Positions 13,699-25,985 of a stretch of 64,000 bases of DNA are shown here, piece after piece. Position 1 is the stretch's first letter, and the number at the start of each line of letters is the position of its first letter. The notes under the pieces are model-generated. The model worked only from the letters and a program-made list of their open reading frames with translations. It searched no databases and was not told where the DNA came from. Source of the stretch: Polyodon spathula (taxonomy: Eukaryota; Chordata; Actinopteri; Acipenseriformes; Polyodontidae); contig NC_054537.1 of the NCBI RefSeq assembly GCF_017654505.1, forward strand, positions 66,164,645 through 66,228,644. Reading direction: 5' to 3'. Made by a program: the position numbers and the translations under genes.

Positions 13699-15255
13699 CA
13701 GTGGCTCTCAAAAGTATTCACCCCTCTTGGACTTTTCCACATTTTATTTTGTTACAACATGGAATCATAATGGATTTAATTAGGAGTTTTTGCCACTGAT
13801 CAACACAAAAAAGTCCACAATGTCAAAGTGAAAAATAAAATCTACAAATTGTTCTAAATTAATTACAAATACAAAACAGAAAATAATTGATTGCATAAGT
13901 ATTCAACCCTTGAGTCAATATTTGGTAGAGGCACCTTTGGCAGCAATTACAGCCATGAGTCTATTTGGATAAGTCTCTACCAGCTTTGCACATCTGGACA
14001 CTACAATTTTTGCCCATTCTTCTTTGCAAAATTGCTCAAGCTCCGTCAAGTTGGATGGGGACCTTTGGTGAACAGCAATTTTCAACTCTTTCCACATATT
14101 CTCAATTGAATTGAGGTCCGGGCTTTGACTGGGTCACTCCAGTTTGTTTTTAAGCCACTCCAGTGTGGCTTTGGCTGTATGTTTGGGGTAATTGTCCTGC
14201 TGGAAGATGAATCTTCTCCCAAGTCCCAGGTCTTTTGCAGACTTCAACAGGTTTTCCTCCAAGATTTCTTTGTACTTTGCTGCATCCATTTTGCCCTCTA
14301 TCTTCACAAGCTTTCCAGGCCCTGACGCAGAGAAGCGTCCCTATAGCATGATGGCGCCACCACCATGCTTCACGGTAGGGATGGTGTTTTCAGGATAATG
14401 TGCGGTGTTAGGCTTGCACCAAACATAGCGCTTAGCATTGAGGCCAAAAAGCTCTATTTTGGTCTCATCAGACCACAGAATCTTCTTCCACTTGGTCTCG
14501 GAGTCTCACACATGCATTCTGGCAAACTCTAGCCGAGTTTTCTTCAACAATGGCTTTCTTTTTGCTAAACTCCCATAAAGGCCAGTTTTGTGAAGCACCC
14601 AGGCTATTGTTGCCGTCTGCACAGTGTCTCCCAGCTCAGTCATAGAAGACTATAACTCCTTTAGAGTTACCATAGGCCTCTTAGTGGCCTCCCTGACTGT
14701 GCCCTTCTTGTCTGGATAGTCAGTTTTTGAGGACGGCTTGTTCTAGACAGATTCACAGTTGTGCCATATTCTCTCCATTTCTTAATAATGGACTTTACTG
14801 TGCTCCAGCGGATATTTGAAGAACCTTATTCTGGATTTGCTTTGAATGTTCCTTTGTCTTCATGATGTAGTTTTTGTTAGGAAATGTACTGACCAACTGG
14901 GGACCTCCAAGAGACAGGTGTATTTAACCTGAAATCATGTGAAACACCTTAATTGCACACAGGTGGACTCCATTCAACTAATTATGTGACTTCTAAAGAC
15001 AATTGGTTGCACCAGAACTTATTTAGGTGTGTCATAGCAAAGGGTGTGAATACTAATGCAATCAATTATTTTCTGTTTTATATTTGTAATTAATTTAGAA
15101 CAATTTGCAGATTTTATTTTTCTCTTTGACATTATGGACTTTTTCTGTGTTGATCAGTTGCAAAAACTAACTAATTAAATCCATTTTGATTCCATGTTGT
15201 AACACAATAAAATGTGGAAAAGTCCAAGGGGGGTGAATACTTTTGAGAGCCACTG
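13699..15255 (-). mobile_element. Full-length Tc1-like transposon, inactive
   Basis: The terminal inverted repeats are CAGTGGCTCTCAAAAGTATT at the left and its inverse ending GAGAGCCACTG at 15255. Each end is flanked by a TA dinucleotide (13697-13698 and 15256-15257), the Tc1/mariner target. Length is 1,557 bp, close to the usual 1.5-1.6 kb. The TIRs extend inward for well over 100 bases with scattered differences (for example around 13720-13860 and 15050-15230). The transposase lies on the minus strand and is broken. Confidence 0.95.
13915..14863 (-). pseudogene. Tc1-like transposase pseudogene
   Basis: Start taken at the ATG at 14861-14863 (MKTKEHSKQIQNKV), typical of the N-terminal helix-turn-helix of this lineage. 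The middle of the protein shows [14 protein letters not shown] (first catalytic D), QQDNYPKHTAKATLEWL (second D) and SPDLNSIENMWKELK (catalytic E). It closes with AVIAAKGASTKY and a stop at 13915-13917. In-frame nonsense codons occur at 14506-14508 (TGA), 14341-14343 (TAG, where a W of the LWG word is expected) and 14134-14136 (TGA, also a former W), and the N-terminal third is frameshifted. The triad survives but no functional protein can be made. Confidence 0.9.
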
Positions 15256-15257
15256 TA

Positions 15258-16589
15258 CATAACAGAATTCCAGAAAGTCCTGGGTGGATGAGCACTCAAT
15301 GAGAAATGTGTTGTACACAATTTAAACAAGTTATGTGTATTACACAATTTAAACAGCTAAGAGAATCACTAAGTAAGTTATTTATTATACTGAATCAACG
15401 GCTAAAAATGTTTAGGAACCACACATTTGCCAAATCTGCCGTCATGCAGAATAAATGCAGTTATTTTTCAGGGACGTGACATGCTTGCCAACATTTGGAA
15501 ACTGTTCAGCAGGATGCTGATCATATATATTATCATATAATAGACGTATCCCCCAACGCAATACCACACAACCATCATGAAAGTGTTCTTACCTTTGTAT
15601 AGTGTTTAGCAGATGTGTCAGCCGCACAAAGAGCACAGCATGTGGTTTTCATGAACTCTGCTATGCAGAATAAATTATTTATTCTGTGGTTAAATATCGG
15701 GACTTTCTTCTTATGCATCGGGACGCGGGACATTTTCTAGGAAATTGGTACTGTCCTGACCATATAGGAACTGTTGGCATGTTTGTACGGTATCAAAAGG
15801 AAATAACAAAAACTACCTATGTTACAGCACCTAAAATAATGTTAAAAGTTTGCTATTTACATTTCAAAAGGCGAAACGTCACTTTTTTAACATTAGATGC
15901 CGTTTGATTACTTGTATTTATGACTGCATCTTTGTACTCTGTGTAAATTCATTTATTGGACATTTACAGTTTCCTTTGTATATTTTAAAGCTGTTTTAAG
16001 CATAGCCTACTTAAGTATCACAAGTACATGGTGACTATATAAATATATTAACATAGCCGAAAGTGTTGCATATACACCTGCCTCGTAATCTGGTCACTGT
16101 CTGAGGATGTACAAGTACATTGTAACATTGCAACTTGAGTCGCTATTGAAACAATCTTTAAAAATGAAACAAACTGGAAACAAGTGTTGTTTAAAAAGGT
16201 CTCTGTTGGCTGCAAAAAAAAAAAAACCTAACAAGCAGACAAAATAGATTTTTTTAAAAACATCCTTGAATGACCTATTCAGAAACATTTTTGTAAACCT
16301 TAAAAATGTATGTTGACATGTTAATTTGAATGACTGTGTAATTTGCATAGACTATTTTTCTGCCTTTAATCTCAAAATATTAAACACGGGAGAAACGTTG
16401 ACTACAAACTGAAGCTTTTGTGTTTTTCTTTATAAAAGACACTTTAGGGAGATGCTCTCATCTGAGTGTGTCACTGTTAGGTACAGCACCACAATTAGGG
16501 ATTTTTTTTTTCATAAAAAAAGCCTGCACAAAGGTTTCCACTAATTCAGATGTGTTGACATTACGTGTTTCTCCACTTTCTGTGCTGAC
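15258..16589. other. Non-coding stretch
   Basis: No gene or recognised repeat. Short frames here have no family features. Confidence 0.6.
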
Positions 16590-17445
16590 TCGTGAGGTGC
16601 TGAAATTAAATCATCATAGAACATAGACAGGCCGTTCCAATGCTGTATGAGAGCAGATCACAATTTAATGTCGTTCCTAGAGTCTGATGAACTATTGGAG
16701 TCCAAGTTTTTTGCTATCAATAAAAGAGCAAGTAATTGAGATATAAATATGCATCCCTGGGGAATAATATGAATTGCAAAATTGAAATGTCCCAGCAAAG
16801 AGCAGTGTGCGTTTCCTGATCATTTTACTGATCAGAAAGTTTTGAATAAGAGAATGAATATGGTCGAGTTTAAATACGGGAAGGCTGGCTTCAAACTTTT
16901 CTGTGAAATTACAGTGAATGAAGGGGGTCAATTGTTTTTTCTTCTGAAAGTGGGACGCCAACCTCTGAAAATAAACTTTCAAGATTGGAAATCACTTATG
17001 CTGGCGGATCTGAGGAAGGGGAGATCAAGATAAAGTCATCGAGTAGGTGGAGCAGAAATGGAACATGATATGAATTGAGAAGTATCCAGCATAAAGACTC
17101 TGAGAGAGTATCAAATATTCTTGGGCTGCTGTAGCAGCCAAAAGTTAACTGAGTAGAAAAATTGAATTTCTTTTCCCAGCATAGCCCTAGCAGGTGGCGA
17201 AGAGAAGGATAGATTGGCATTACTTTAAATGTGTCTGATTTATATCTGCTTTTGCTAACCAGAAGCCGCAACATTCCAATTTAATTGAAAGAATTGCTTC
17301 CAATATGGTAATGTACTGTAGAGGAAATTGATCGTGAGGAAAGAGTGAGCTGATGCTTTTTTCCTGACCTTTCCTGAGTGATGATGCCGATGGGGTTAAT
17401 CCTGAATATTGTTAACGAGGGAGCTGCAGACGGGCCTATCATAAT
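16590..17445 (-). pseudogene. DIRS/Ngaro-like reverse transcriptase and start of RNase H, broken
   Basis: Read on the minus strand from about 17445, several frames together give the order of a tyrosine-recombinase retrotransposon RT: NPIGIITQERSGK; LVSKSRYKSDTFKVMPIYPS; LTFGCYSSPRIFDTLSE; then HLLDDFILISPSSDPPA, where LLDDF replaces the YLDDF catalytic box. Past a frame break come FEASLPVFKLDHIHSLIQNF and AGTFQFCNSYYSPG, equivalent to the SLLGHLNFA..IIPQG region. Near 16600-16640 WNGLSMFYDD resembles the start of the RNase H region. At least two frameshifts and some stops are present. No recombinase domain was seen. Assignment to Ngaro rather than DIRS1 is inference. Confidence 0.75.
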
Positions 17446-17454
17446 ACTTTTTAG

Positions 17455-17845
17455 CCGTTTGCAGTCCTATGTTGGACCAGGTCCGACATTACAATTTTCC
17501 CTTTCCAGTCCATTGTTGGACTCTGCCCGTCATCATCAAAAAGACATCAAGCACAGGTCTGTAGTCGTTTTTTCTCCGGAAAAACACGAGAAAACCTTTC
17601 AATGGCTGATAGGAGCTGAATGAAACTGAAAAAAGGGCGTTTCTCATAGCCCCATGCATTACATGGATATCACGGACATAACAATGGAGGTAGCTGCTTC
17701 TACATCCAGCGCTCAAAGAATATCAAATGACATTTGCAAAGCTTTTAGAGATGTTAAAGTAATAAAAGAATGACCTGAATCACATTATTGATGCGTTATT
17801 GACCTGAAATGCCTGACAATCGCTGAATAAATGGACTGCAAAGAG
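17455..17845. mobile_element. MITE with TTAA-type target (piggyBac- or Kolobok-like)
   Basis: The left end TTAG-CCGTTTGCAGTCC (17451-17467) is the inverse of the right end GGACTGCAAAGAG-TTAA (17833-17849). TTAA is intact on the right and TTAG on the left, consistent with one mutated target duplication. Just inside the left end is a palindrome, ATGTTGGACC and GGTCCGACAT around a single A (17469-17489), and a further TTGGACTCTGCCCG word. The 391-bp body has no transposase frame. Superfamily is inferred from the target site only. Confidence 0.6.
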
Positions 17846-17849
17846 TTAA

Positions 17850-18395
17850 AAACCAAATACTACATGAAAACCAAAAGGTACTAGCAAACTAGCTTGAGAA
17901 AAAGGTGAGACTTATTTTTCCATGGAAACCCTGCCAATTATATGGTTTTATTAGCTTTTGAAAATCATGGCCTTTAAATGAGAAGTACTACTCTCCATTC
18001 TTGTTCTCCTTTTGTAATCTTTCCTTTGTATAAAGTAACATGAATTAGAATTTTAGAATATCAAAATACGTATGTTTATTTCAGTTCTTCAAGGAACACA
18101 GACTTTGTAATAGATAATATCTAATGGCTTTTCATTTACTAAATAAACCATGAAATGGGCTTTTTGCTCATTGATTTAAACCTTATCAGCTTGTGATGCT
18201 TGGCTGCATACTGGTAAGCAACTGGGTCAAAGAAATATGGAACAAAAGATATTAGTGGTGTCATGATTTTACAGTTACTTTTTAATAGATGTTTTTTTTT
18301 TATTATTTTTGTAGGCTTAAATTGTTAAGTAAGGTTTCAAATGAAATGTAGTTACATAATATCCAATAATGTTTCTAATTATCTTATCAGTTTAC

Positions 18396-18398
<3 letters not shown>
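17850..18398. other. AT-rich non-coding stretch
   Basis: Nothing recognised between the MITE and the microsatellite. Confidence 0.6.

Positions 18399-18484
<86 letters not shown>
18399..18484 (+). repeat. (TA)n(CA)n microsatellite, left of Tc1
   Basis: Thirty-eight TA units then five CA units, ending three bases before the Tc1 TIR. Confidence 0.97.
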
Positions 18485-18488
18485 AGTA

Positions 18489-20049
18489 CTGTGCAAAAGT
18501 TTTAGGCAGGTGTGAAAAAATGCTGTAAAGTAAGAATGCTTTCAAAAATAGACATGTTAATAGTTTATATTTATCAATTAACTAAATGCAAAGTGAGTGA
18601 ACAGAAGAAAAATCTAAATCAAATCAATATTTGGTGTGACCACCCTTTGCCTTCAAAACACCATCAATTCTTCTAGGTACACTTGCACAAAGTCAGGGAT
18701 TTTGTAGGCATATAGTCAGGTGTATGATTAAACAATTATACCAAACAGGTGCTAATGATCATCAATTCAATATGTAGGTTGAAACACAATCATTAACTGA
18801 AACAGAAACAGCTGTGTAGGAGGAATAAAACTGGGTGAGGAACAGCCAAACTCAGCTAACAAGGTGAGGTTGCTGAAGACAGTTTACTGTTAAAAGTCAT
18901 ACACCATGGCAAGACTGAGCACAGCAACAAGACACAAGGTAGTTATACTGCATCAGCAAGGTCTCTCCCAGGCAGAAATTTCAAGGCAGACAGGGGTTTC
19001 CAGATGTGCTGTCCAAGCTCTTTTGAAGAAGCACAAAGAAACGGGCAACGTTGAGGACCGTAGACGCAGTGGTCGGCCAAGGAAACTTACTGCAGCAGAT
19101 GAAAGACACATCATGCTTACTTCCCTTCGCAATCGGAAGATGTCCAGCAATGCCATCAGCTCAGAATTGGCAGAAAACAGTGGGACCCTGGTACACCCAT
19201 CTACTGTCCGGAGAAGTCTGGTCAGAAGTGGCCTTCATGGAAGACTTGCAGCCAAAAAGCCATACCTCCGACGTGAAAACAAGGCCAAGCGACTCAACTA
19301 TGCACGAAAACACAGGAACTGGGGTGCAGAAAAATGGCAGCAGGTGCTCTGGACTGATGAGTCAAAATTTGAAATATTTGGCTGTAGCAGAAGGCAGTTT
19401 GTTCGCCGAAGGGCTGGAGAGCGGTACACGAATGAGTGTCTGCAGGCAACAGTGAAGCATGGTGGAGGTTCCTTGCAAGTTTGGGGCTGCATTTCTGCAA
19501 ATGGAGTTGGGGATTTGGTCAGAATTAATGGTCTCCTCAATGCTGAGAAGTACAGGCAGATACTTATCCATCATACAATACCATCAGGGAGGCATCTGAT
19601 TGGCCCCAAATTTATTCTGCAGCATGACAACGACCCCAAACATACAGCGAAAGTCATTAAGAACTATCTTCAGCGTAAAGAAGAACAAGGAGTCCTGGAA
19701 GTGATGGTATGGCCCCACAGAGCCCTGATCTCAACATCATCGAGTCTGGGATTACATGAAGAGAGAGAAGCAACTGAGGCTGCCTAAATCCACAGAAGAA
19801 CTGTGGTTAGTTCTCCAAGATGTTTGGGCCAACCTACCTGCCGAGTTCCTTCAAAAACTGTGTGCAAGTGTACCTAGAAGAATTGATGCTGTTTTTTGTC
19901 ACACCAAATATTGATTTGATGTAGATTTTTCTTCTGTTCACTCACTTTGCATTTTGTTAATTGATAAATATAAACTATTAACATGTCTATTTTTGAAAGC
20001 ATTCTTACTTTATAGCATTTTTTCACACCTGCCTAAAACTTTTGCACTG
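18489..20049 (+). mobile_element. Tc1-like transposon, nearly complete
   Basis: The left end CTGTGCAAAAGTTTTAGGC is inverted at the right (CCTAAAACTTTTGCACTG ending 20049). The similarity runs on through GGTGTGAAAAAATGCT and TTGATAAATATAAACTATT at both ends, so the TIRs are about 100 bp or more. TA dinucleotides lie at 18487-18488 and 20050-20051, although the flanking microsatellite makes the exact target ambiguous. Length is about 1.56 kb. The transposase has two indels. Confidence 0.93.
18906..19914 (+). pseudogene. Tc1-like transposase, two small indels from intact
   Basis: The ATG at 18906 opens MARLSTATRHKVVILHQQGL, a helix-turn-helix region followed by GRPRK at residues 56-60 (minor-groove/AT-hook word) and a second helix-turn-helix. 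WTDESK (D151) and LQHDNDPKHTAK (D241) carry two catalytic aspartates, with HGGGSLQVWGC between them. The frame is good to VMVWP (residue 270). There one C appears to be missing (19713-19716), and about 4 bases are missing near 19748. Beyond these, SPDLNIIE, WDYMKREK, LCASVPRRIDAV and TKY are present in other frames, ending at TGA 19912-19914. Allowing for the indels, the E follows D241 by about 38 residues, slightly more than the 34 usual for Tc1. The uninterrupted frame instead stops at 19787 after a nonsense tail. Confidence 0.93.
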
Positions 20050-20051
20050 TA

Positions 20052-20181
<130 letters not shown>

Positions 20182-20438
20182 TCTACATCTACCTACTTTC
20201 ATATTCCATTTCTGACCGTCACTCTCATTTAGTCATTGGTCAGCGTTGTAACAGATTGAGTTTATAAAATATTACAAATATAACCATCACATGCATTTTC
20301 CGTCTCTGTCTGCATTTGTTTGTTACATCAGCACACCACATTGTTTGTTATTTACTAGGACAAGTGCCTGGGTTAAAAACAAACACGAAGTGACGGGAAT
20401 GCCCAAGTCCGTTACTATGACTCAACCGTTTGAGTAGT

Positions 20439-21017
20439 TGTGGCAAAGTGCCCACCCCTGTGTGTATTTTGTGTTGTGTGTTAATGTTGGTGTATAGTCT
20501 TTGGTACACGGGATATAAACTTCTCTGTGTAACACAAGTGTTTAAATTGTATATTTGTATTTAGGCACGAGGATTGCACAGAACTTCACATGCAAGTAAA
20601 AAGTAATAATATGTGAGCACAGGGAATTGCACTGTATTAATTCACATGCAGTTGTACCGCGACTCCAACTGAATGATTGATTAGAAATTGAGTCTTGGTA
20701 CAGCTGCATAAATGCAGCATGTTTTCACCCACTCAGGGTTGTGTGTTCGGTGAGTGGAGAACGGGATTGGAGAAGGAGTTAATTGTAATTGTATTAAGAA
20801 AAATAGAAGCTCACCGTGTTTTGTCTGTACAGTCCGTTTTGTTTGTCTCTTTTGTTTTGGCGAATGTGCTGTGTCCTGTGTTTTTGTTTTTCTTACAACC
20901 GTTTATTTTCTGACTGTCTGTTCATTCAGCTCCACCAAACTCCACCTCTCGCTCTCTGTTTATTTTCGTGTTCCTGTTTCTGGTCTGATGTCCCCCACTC
21001 CGGCCGTCTTTGTGACA
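20439..21017 (+). mobile_element. Solo LTR (TGTGGCAAAG...CTTTGTGACA)
   Basis: The ends form an imperfect 10-bp inverted repeat. The body contains a GCATAAATG promoter-like word inside a perfect palindrome (GCTGCAT-AA-ATGCAGC, 20703-20718), T/G-rich R-U5 sequence and TCTGGTCTGATGTCCCCC near the end. Flanking pentamers GTAGT and GCAGC agree at only three of five positions, so a target duplication is not proven. The right part matches the fragment at 6732-6925. No internal retrotransposon region follows. Confidence 0.75.
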
Positions 21018-23394
21018 GCAGCCTACTGATATTTTTTGTTTGTTTGTTGCTTTATTGTATAGGTTTTGAAAATCCATTCAAAGTGTTTTTGTTATTTGTT
21101 TACTAACTGAACACATTTCAAAGTTACAGTAATGTGCCATTGCTGATATTGGATTTGATAAAAAAATATCACGTGCTAGCTGGCAGTACTGCTCGTATCA
21201 TAAGTGCACTTGTATTGCCCATTACTGTAGGTTTCAGTGTCGCAAGCACAGTGTTACTGCATTTTCACTGCTTGAAATATTTAAATACAGCACAGTACAT
21301 AATTGTACTGTGCTATTTTCTAGTACTGTAACTTAAATACAAGATGTGCTTAAGCTCTTGTCCATATTATGATCCATATTATAGAATAGATCCATATTAT
21401 GTTGCTTCAGAAAGTTTGACTTGGGTTACTAAAAGTACTGAAGATTTTGTGATTTTAGAGATTTTCAAAAAAAAAAAAAAAGCAAACCAAACACCGGAAA
21501 TAAATGTACCCCTGATGCCAGTTGTGGTGAAATTAGTCAGAAACAAAACAGATCTTTTGTCACAATGTACCTGCCCTGAATACATCTTCATTCAGCCAGT
21601 GTCAATTTAATAACCCACCCAGCATCTAGCCCGCACTTAGAATTATGGAAAAACAGAGCTACACAAAATTCTATAAATTATTAGTGAACATGGCAGCAAG
21701 AATCACTAAGTTTTTGTATTTTCATTTAGTTTTGAAATATGACAGGTGTGAAAATTTTTTTTAAAAAATGGGGGAATTATTCTGTGTATCAAGATGGATA
21801 GTTTCATGAAACACTGACTAATTTAATTTGTATGACCTTTTTTTTCTGTTAGCCATTATTCTATTGTGCAACTCTCAACTGCCTTAATCTTTCTGGTCTG
21901 ACCAAAGATATTCTGAACTGGGTTAATAACACATGCTTTAAGTTGCTTGTTGCTTTAGTTATTCTCATCAGACATAGGATAATGAATGAAATAATTGCAT
22001 TCATATTTCAATACAATAACTTGGTATACCATCATTAGCAGATTACTTACTTTAATGACTACAGCACATTCAGCACTTGTATCAGTCACTGTATATGTAG
22101 ATAAAACCAAAGTAAGCTGCCTCAGAATGGCAAGCAAGGAATCTCCACACCCTTGCAAAGAGCAGCTGATGAGACCGTTGTTATGAGATGCTTGTATGAG
22201 TTAATTGTATTTTCTGAAAGTCACCATTTCCAAAAATCAAATCAAATCAAATAAAAAATAATTGCTTATATAGTACCTGTGTAAGTTTTTGTTTCACAAA
22301 CCTTATCTGTATAATATACACTTGGGGAAATTGTTGGCTGCCTGGCCATCGTCTTGTAGGTTTTGTATTTCCAAACCAGCTGAATGTATTATCTTAAATC
22401 GGAGTATGTCATTGCACTACATATAAAATTGCTGATAAGACCACATTTTTTAATTAAAAAAAACACAAAATAAATTCAATAGAAAGGGGAATTGGTTTCT
22501 TTCAATTTGGAGTAAATATTTACATTATTTGAAAAACAAAAAGCTTTTTATGCACCTGTGCAGTGCATGTTCTGGCTGAAAGGGATATACTGGAGATGCC
22601 CATCTGTCAAATTGTCTGTATGTCACATATTTTTACCCACTTGATATCCCAGATGACCAAGAATCCTAGCAATGCCACTGGATTGAGAGAGATGTACTGC
22701 ATTGAACATGACTGAAGAGGATTACATTAAACATGCAAAGCTGTGATTTGGTGCACAGGGCTAGTGGAAATAAAAAGAGTGCTCAGCCACACTGGGATAT
22801 TGATTACCTCCTTATATTCATTCAGAATAATTATAATAAAGATTGGAAAGATACAAATAATTGTAGCACCAGACCTTCAAAGAACAAAAGCAAACAGAAC
22901 TAGAGGGTTCAATCCTGACATTTTCTATTGAGCAAGTAATAATCCGATTTATGTGGTCAATTAATCACATCTGTTTGCTAGTGATATAAAATTATATTGA
23001 AAGACAAATAAAAAAGAACGTGGATCAAATAAACAAATACATCTTTACATTCTGTCCTTACCACCACTGATTTAACAAGACAAAGTGACTCATTTAAATT
23101 ATTAACTTGGTTTGTAATTGCGGTTTGTGGTGCTTTATGGGCTGGGAGGCTTACACCCAGCTCTCTTTAATTTGAATATTTCATTGAAAGGTGAAGGAGA
23201 AAACTAAGAATGGAGGGGTTTCTTTTTTCTTTTTAATAAATGGAGCTAAGGATGGGATAAAAGTATATATTGCTTTTAAAAGCACAAAAAAGAGGGAAGA
23301 TGTGTGTCTGATTGTTTGGAACGTCAAGATGTACTTGTTTATTCTCTCTTGTTTGCATGTTTTTAATGATTGATTAATTGCATTTTTTGACTGA
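21018..23394. other. AT-rich non-coding stretch
   Basis: No gene supported. A short AATCA tandem (about 4 units) lies near 22237. Confidence 0.6.
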
Positions 23395-24126
23395 TGTGAC
23401 AGTGAAACAATGATTCTTGGTGTTAGATGGTGTTAGTAATGGGAACAGAATACCCTGGACTGGAAGGCCTAACAATTCATTCCCAGGGTTCGGCAGAAGT
23501 CAGCCATCTAGAAAGGGGGTGTAACTAGAGTACACTAAATCATTGACCCGGAAGATTAACAGCGTGGCATCCGCAGATTGGAGGAGAGGGTGTACTTGTT
23601 AACCAAGGGGTCATGGTTGACGGTATATAAAGGGGATGTAGTTATGTGATTTGTTCCTTATTATGGTTACGCTGAAACCAGAAGGACCTGTGTTTTGTTT
23701 ATAGAGAACCATGAGTGTTTTTTTTGTTTTGTTCATTAGACTAGACAGCTAACATGATCCGGAGCTGTCGCCCATAGCCAGCACTAAATCCGAACAACAC
23801 TGCACTACTTGTTCACCATTGTTGCATGTAATAAATTGTACTTCACCACAAGCACTAGAGCACTCATTTTGGACTGGTGACCATGTTTGTGTCTAATTGT
23901 GTGTTTAGTACTGTGCTTATTATTCACTGGACTGCAACCCTTTTTCATTACTGTGCAATATGCATTACTGTGTATTGCAAGCTCTCTATCATTTACTGCC
24001 TGGTCATCAAACCTTTGGATTACAATAAAATAAACCATTTTCTCCCGTACTTTGTTGTCTGTTTGTTTCTTGGGATTACTGCACCTGCACTTCACCTGCT
24101 CATTAGCTAATTACTACTTTGCCACA
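23395..24126 (+). mobile_element. Solo LTR, family A (TGTGACAG...TTTGCCACA)
   Basis: It opens TGTGACAGTGAAACAATGATTC and ends TTTGCCACA. Promoter TATATAA is at 23624-23630, and AATAAA at 24024-24029 is followed by a T/G-rich stretch, giving a U3-R-U5 layout. It shares many words with 29245-29901: GATTCTTGG, CCAGGGTT, GAAGTC, CTAGAAAGGGGG, AACCAAGGGGTCATG or TACCAAGGGGTCATG, and GACAGCTAACA. The flanks ACTGA and CGGAG do not match, so no duplication is claimed. Orientation follows TATA and AATAAA. Confidence 0.85.
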
Positions 24127-25431
24127 CGGAGTACAATAAAGTATACTCGGCTTTACACCAGTACTCCTTACACCAGTCATTAATTATATACACTGTAGTT
24201 TCAGACAAACACTTTTTGCTTTATTCATTTTCTGATACCATTTGAAAGAAATATGTTGAATAATAAAAAAAAATCAACTTATTTGCGATAAACTTGTAGT
24301 ACTGCCATGAAAGAAAAGCACCAAATGACAAAGTTTTTTGATACTGCACTCAGGTCGACAAAATTAATCGATCAATCAATCAAGCCCAAAAGTGTGATTA
24401 ATCTATTAATCATTAATCAATTAAAACCCCCAAACAGAACTATAGACAACAGGCCTTGGAGGAGTTTATTATATCTGTTTCCATGACATTGCTAAGGGTA
24501 GCAGACCAGGCATTTTAATAGAAGCAGCGATGAGCAAGACTCAGCGTGTTCCTAAAATAACTATACAGAGACACACACTCACACAAGAGAAAAAAGCAAG
24601 CGCAAATCTCTTCATGGTAGATTTACCAAACAACAGTTTTGTTTCATTATATTAATAAATCAACTGCATATGTTTGATGTCACTTTTTTTTTTTAACTAA
24701 AGACGTAGGTGTAGAAAAAATTGGGGCCCCCTGGGACTCGACGCCTGTGGTGCTAGGTATGATTCAAATGTCAAGGACATTCTTATTCTTAGTTTTTTAG
24801 TTCTAGGGTAATAGTTCGAGTCACAAGATTTATTTTAGCCATTTGAGAGTGGGGGTATTTCAAGTCCAAAGACCTCCACACTAAAAAAAAGCTGAACTAC
24901 AGTAAAAATCTAAACTAAAATATGTGGCACCATGACAAATAGTCCTTTATTGATATCACATTTAGGGTATTTCTTCAATCAAATGCAAATATAAAACAAT
25001 TACAGCTTTTGACATTGCACAAAATATTCTCAAAAAAAGGTTTATATTAATATATTCAGTCCATTGAGGTTCCATATTTGTGCCCAGCGGCATATCCTTA
25101 TCTTTCCACAGCATCCGTGCATCTCTCAACTCTACATGCTGTGCCAATGATTAAACAGCGGTATTTTATAATATGACTACTGTCAAGAAACAGTCTTTTA
25201 TTTATTTAAATGAATGTAGTGATTCTGACAAATCTTTCAGTTAACAATGAGGAGGCTATACTGTACACACTCACACACAAGAATAAACTGAGTATTTGTA
25301 TTTATTTATAGTGCACTTTGATACAGAGGAGCAACAATAGTTATTTTATACAATGATGGGTGAGCTGGTTAATCTACACATTTATTGGTTATTTTATAGA
25401 TTTACCGATTTTACACATGAACCGTAAGAGA
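24127..25431. other. Non-coding stretch
   Basis: No gene seen. An ATTAATC/GATTAAT-rich patch at about 24365-24425 may be part of a decayed element but could not be classified. Confidence 0.5.
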
Positions 25432-25433
25432 TA

Positions 25434-25985
25434 CAGTGTAAGTCCAGTCATTCGAACAGCTTGGGGACATAGATAGTTTGACTAATTGAACATTCGGTTG
25501 AACACAAGTTTACAAAGATAGATAAATGTTTCTTTAAACATAAGTATTCTTCTCATAGCCCCAAATGCTGTGATTCCTTAGTGTTACACTAAAGCTTCTG
25601 CCAAAACAGTTCTAACTGTTGTATCTGTTTTTCCCCTGCTAAGCAAAGCTGCCCAGTGTACATTCATCTATCACTAGCTGGCTGTAGTCGACCATGGAAT
25701 AACAATGCTTTCTGTCTAAGTACTATTCCTGAAATCGGAGTGACCTTTCCCCTTTCTTGCAGGAATCACATGTACAAGCTTTTTAGCTCTCATTGTCTTG
25801 ACAGAGTCACAGAGTTCTTCACAGTGCTGTGGTGGGGCTTAACAGTGCATTCAGCCTTTTCCAACCATTCAATAATTTTTCAGCTTGAACAAGTACTATC
25901 CTTTTTTTTATTTGTCAGCAATTTAGAATTTGTCAGGAACACACTTGCAGTGCGGTTAATAAGGCAATTCTGATCAAAGGACTTA
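25434..25985 (-). mobile_element. pogo/Tigger-like transposon remnant
   Basis: The left end TACAGTGTAAGTCCAGTCAT and the following TTCGAACAGC resemble the pogo/Tigger TIR (CAGT...TTATCCGAAC type), with TA at 25432-25433. Read on the minus strand, the region from about 25790 to 25690 gives FLQERGKVTPISGIVLRQKA, close to the Tigger word W-F-x-Q-E-R-x-x-G-x-P-I-S-G-x-x-L-x-x-K-A, with the W position changed to TGA. The catalytic core and right TIR were not found. The right limit is approximate. Confidence 0.6.

Noticed and set aside
19051..19574. Overlapping frames within the Tc1 transposase on both strands
   Set aside because: Shadows of the transposase reading frame.
22230..22260. Short AATCA tandem as a possible LINE/SINE tail
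   Set aside because: Only about four units and no element body next to it.
25656..25973. 105-codon plus-strand frame
   Set aside because: It is antisense to the Tigger-like remnant and has no family features.
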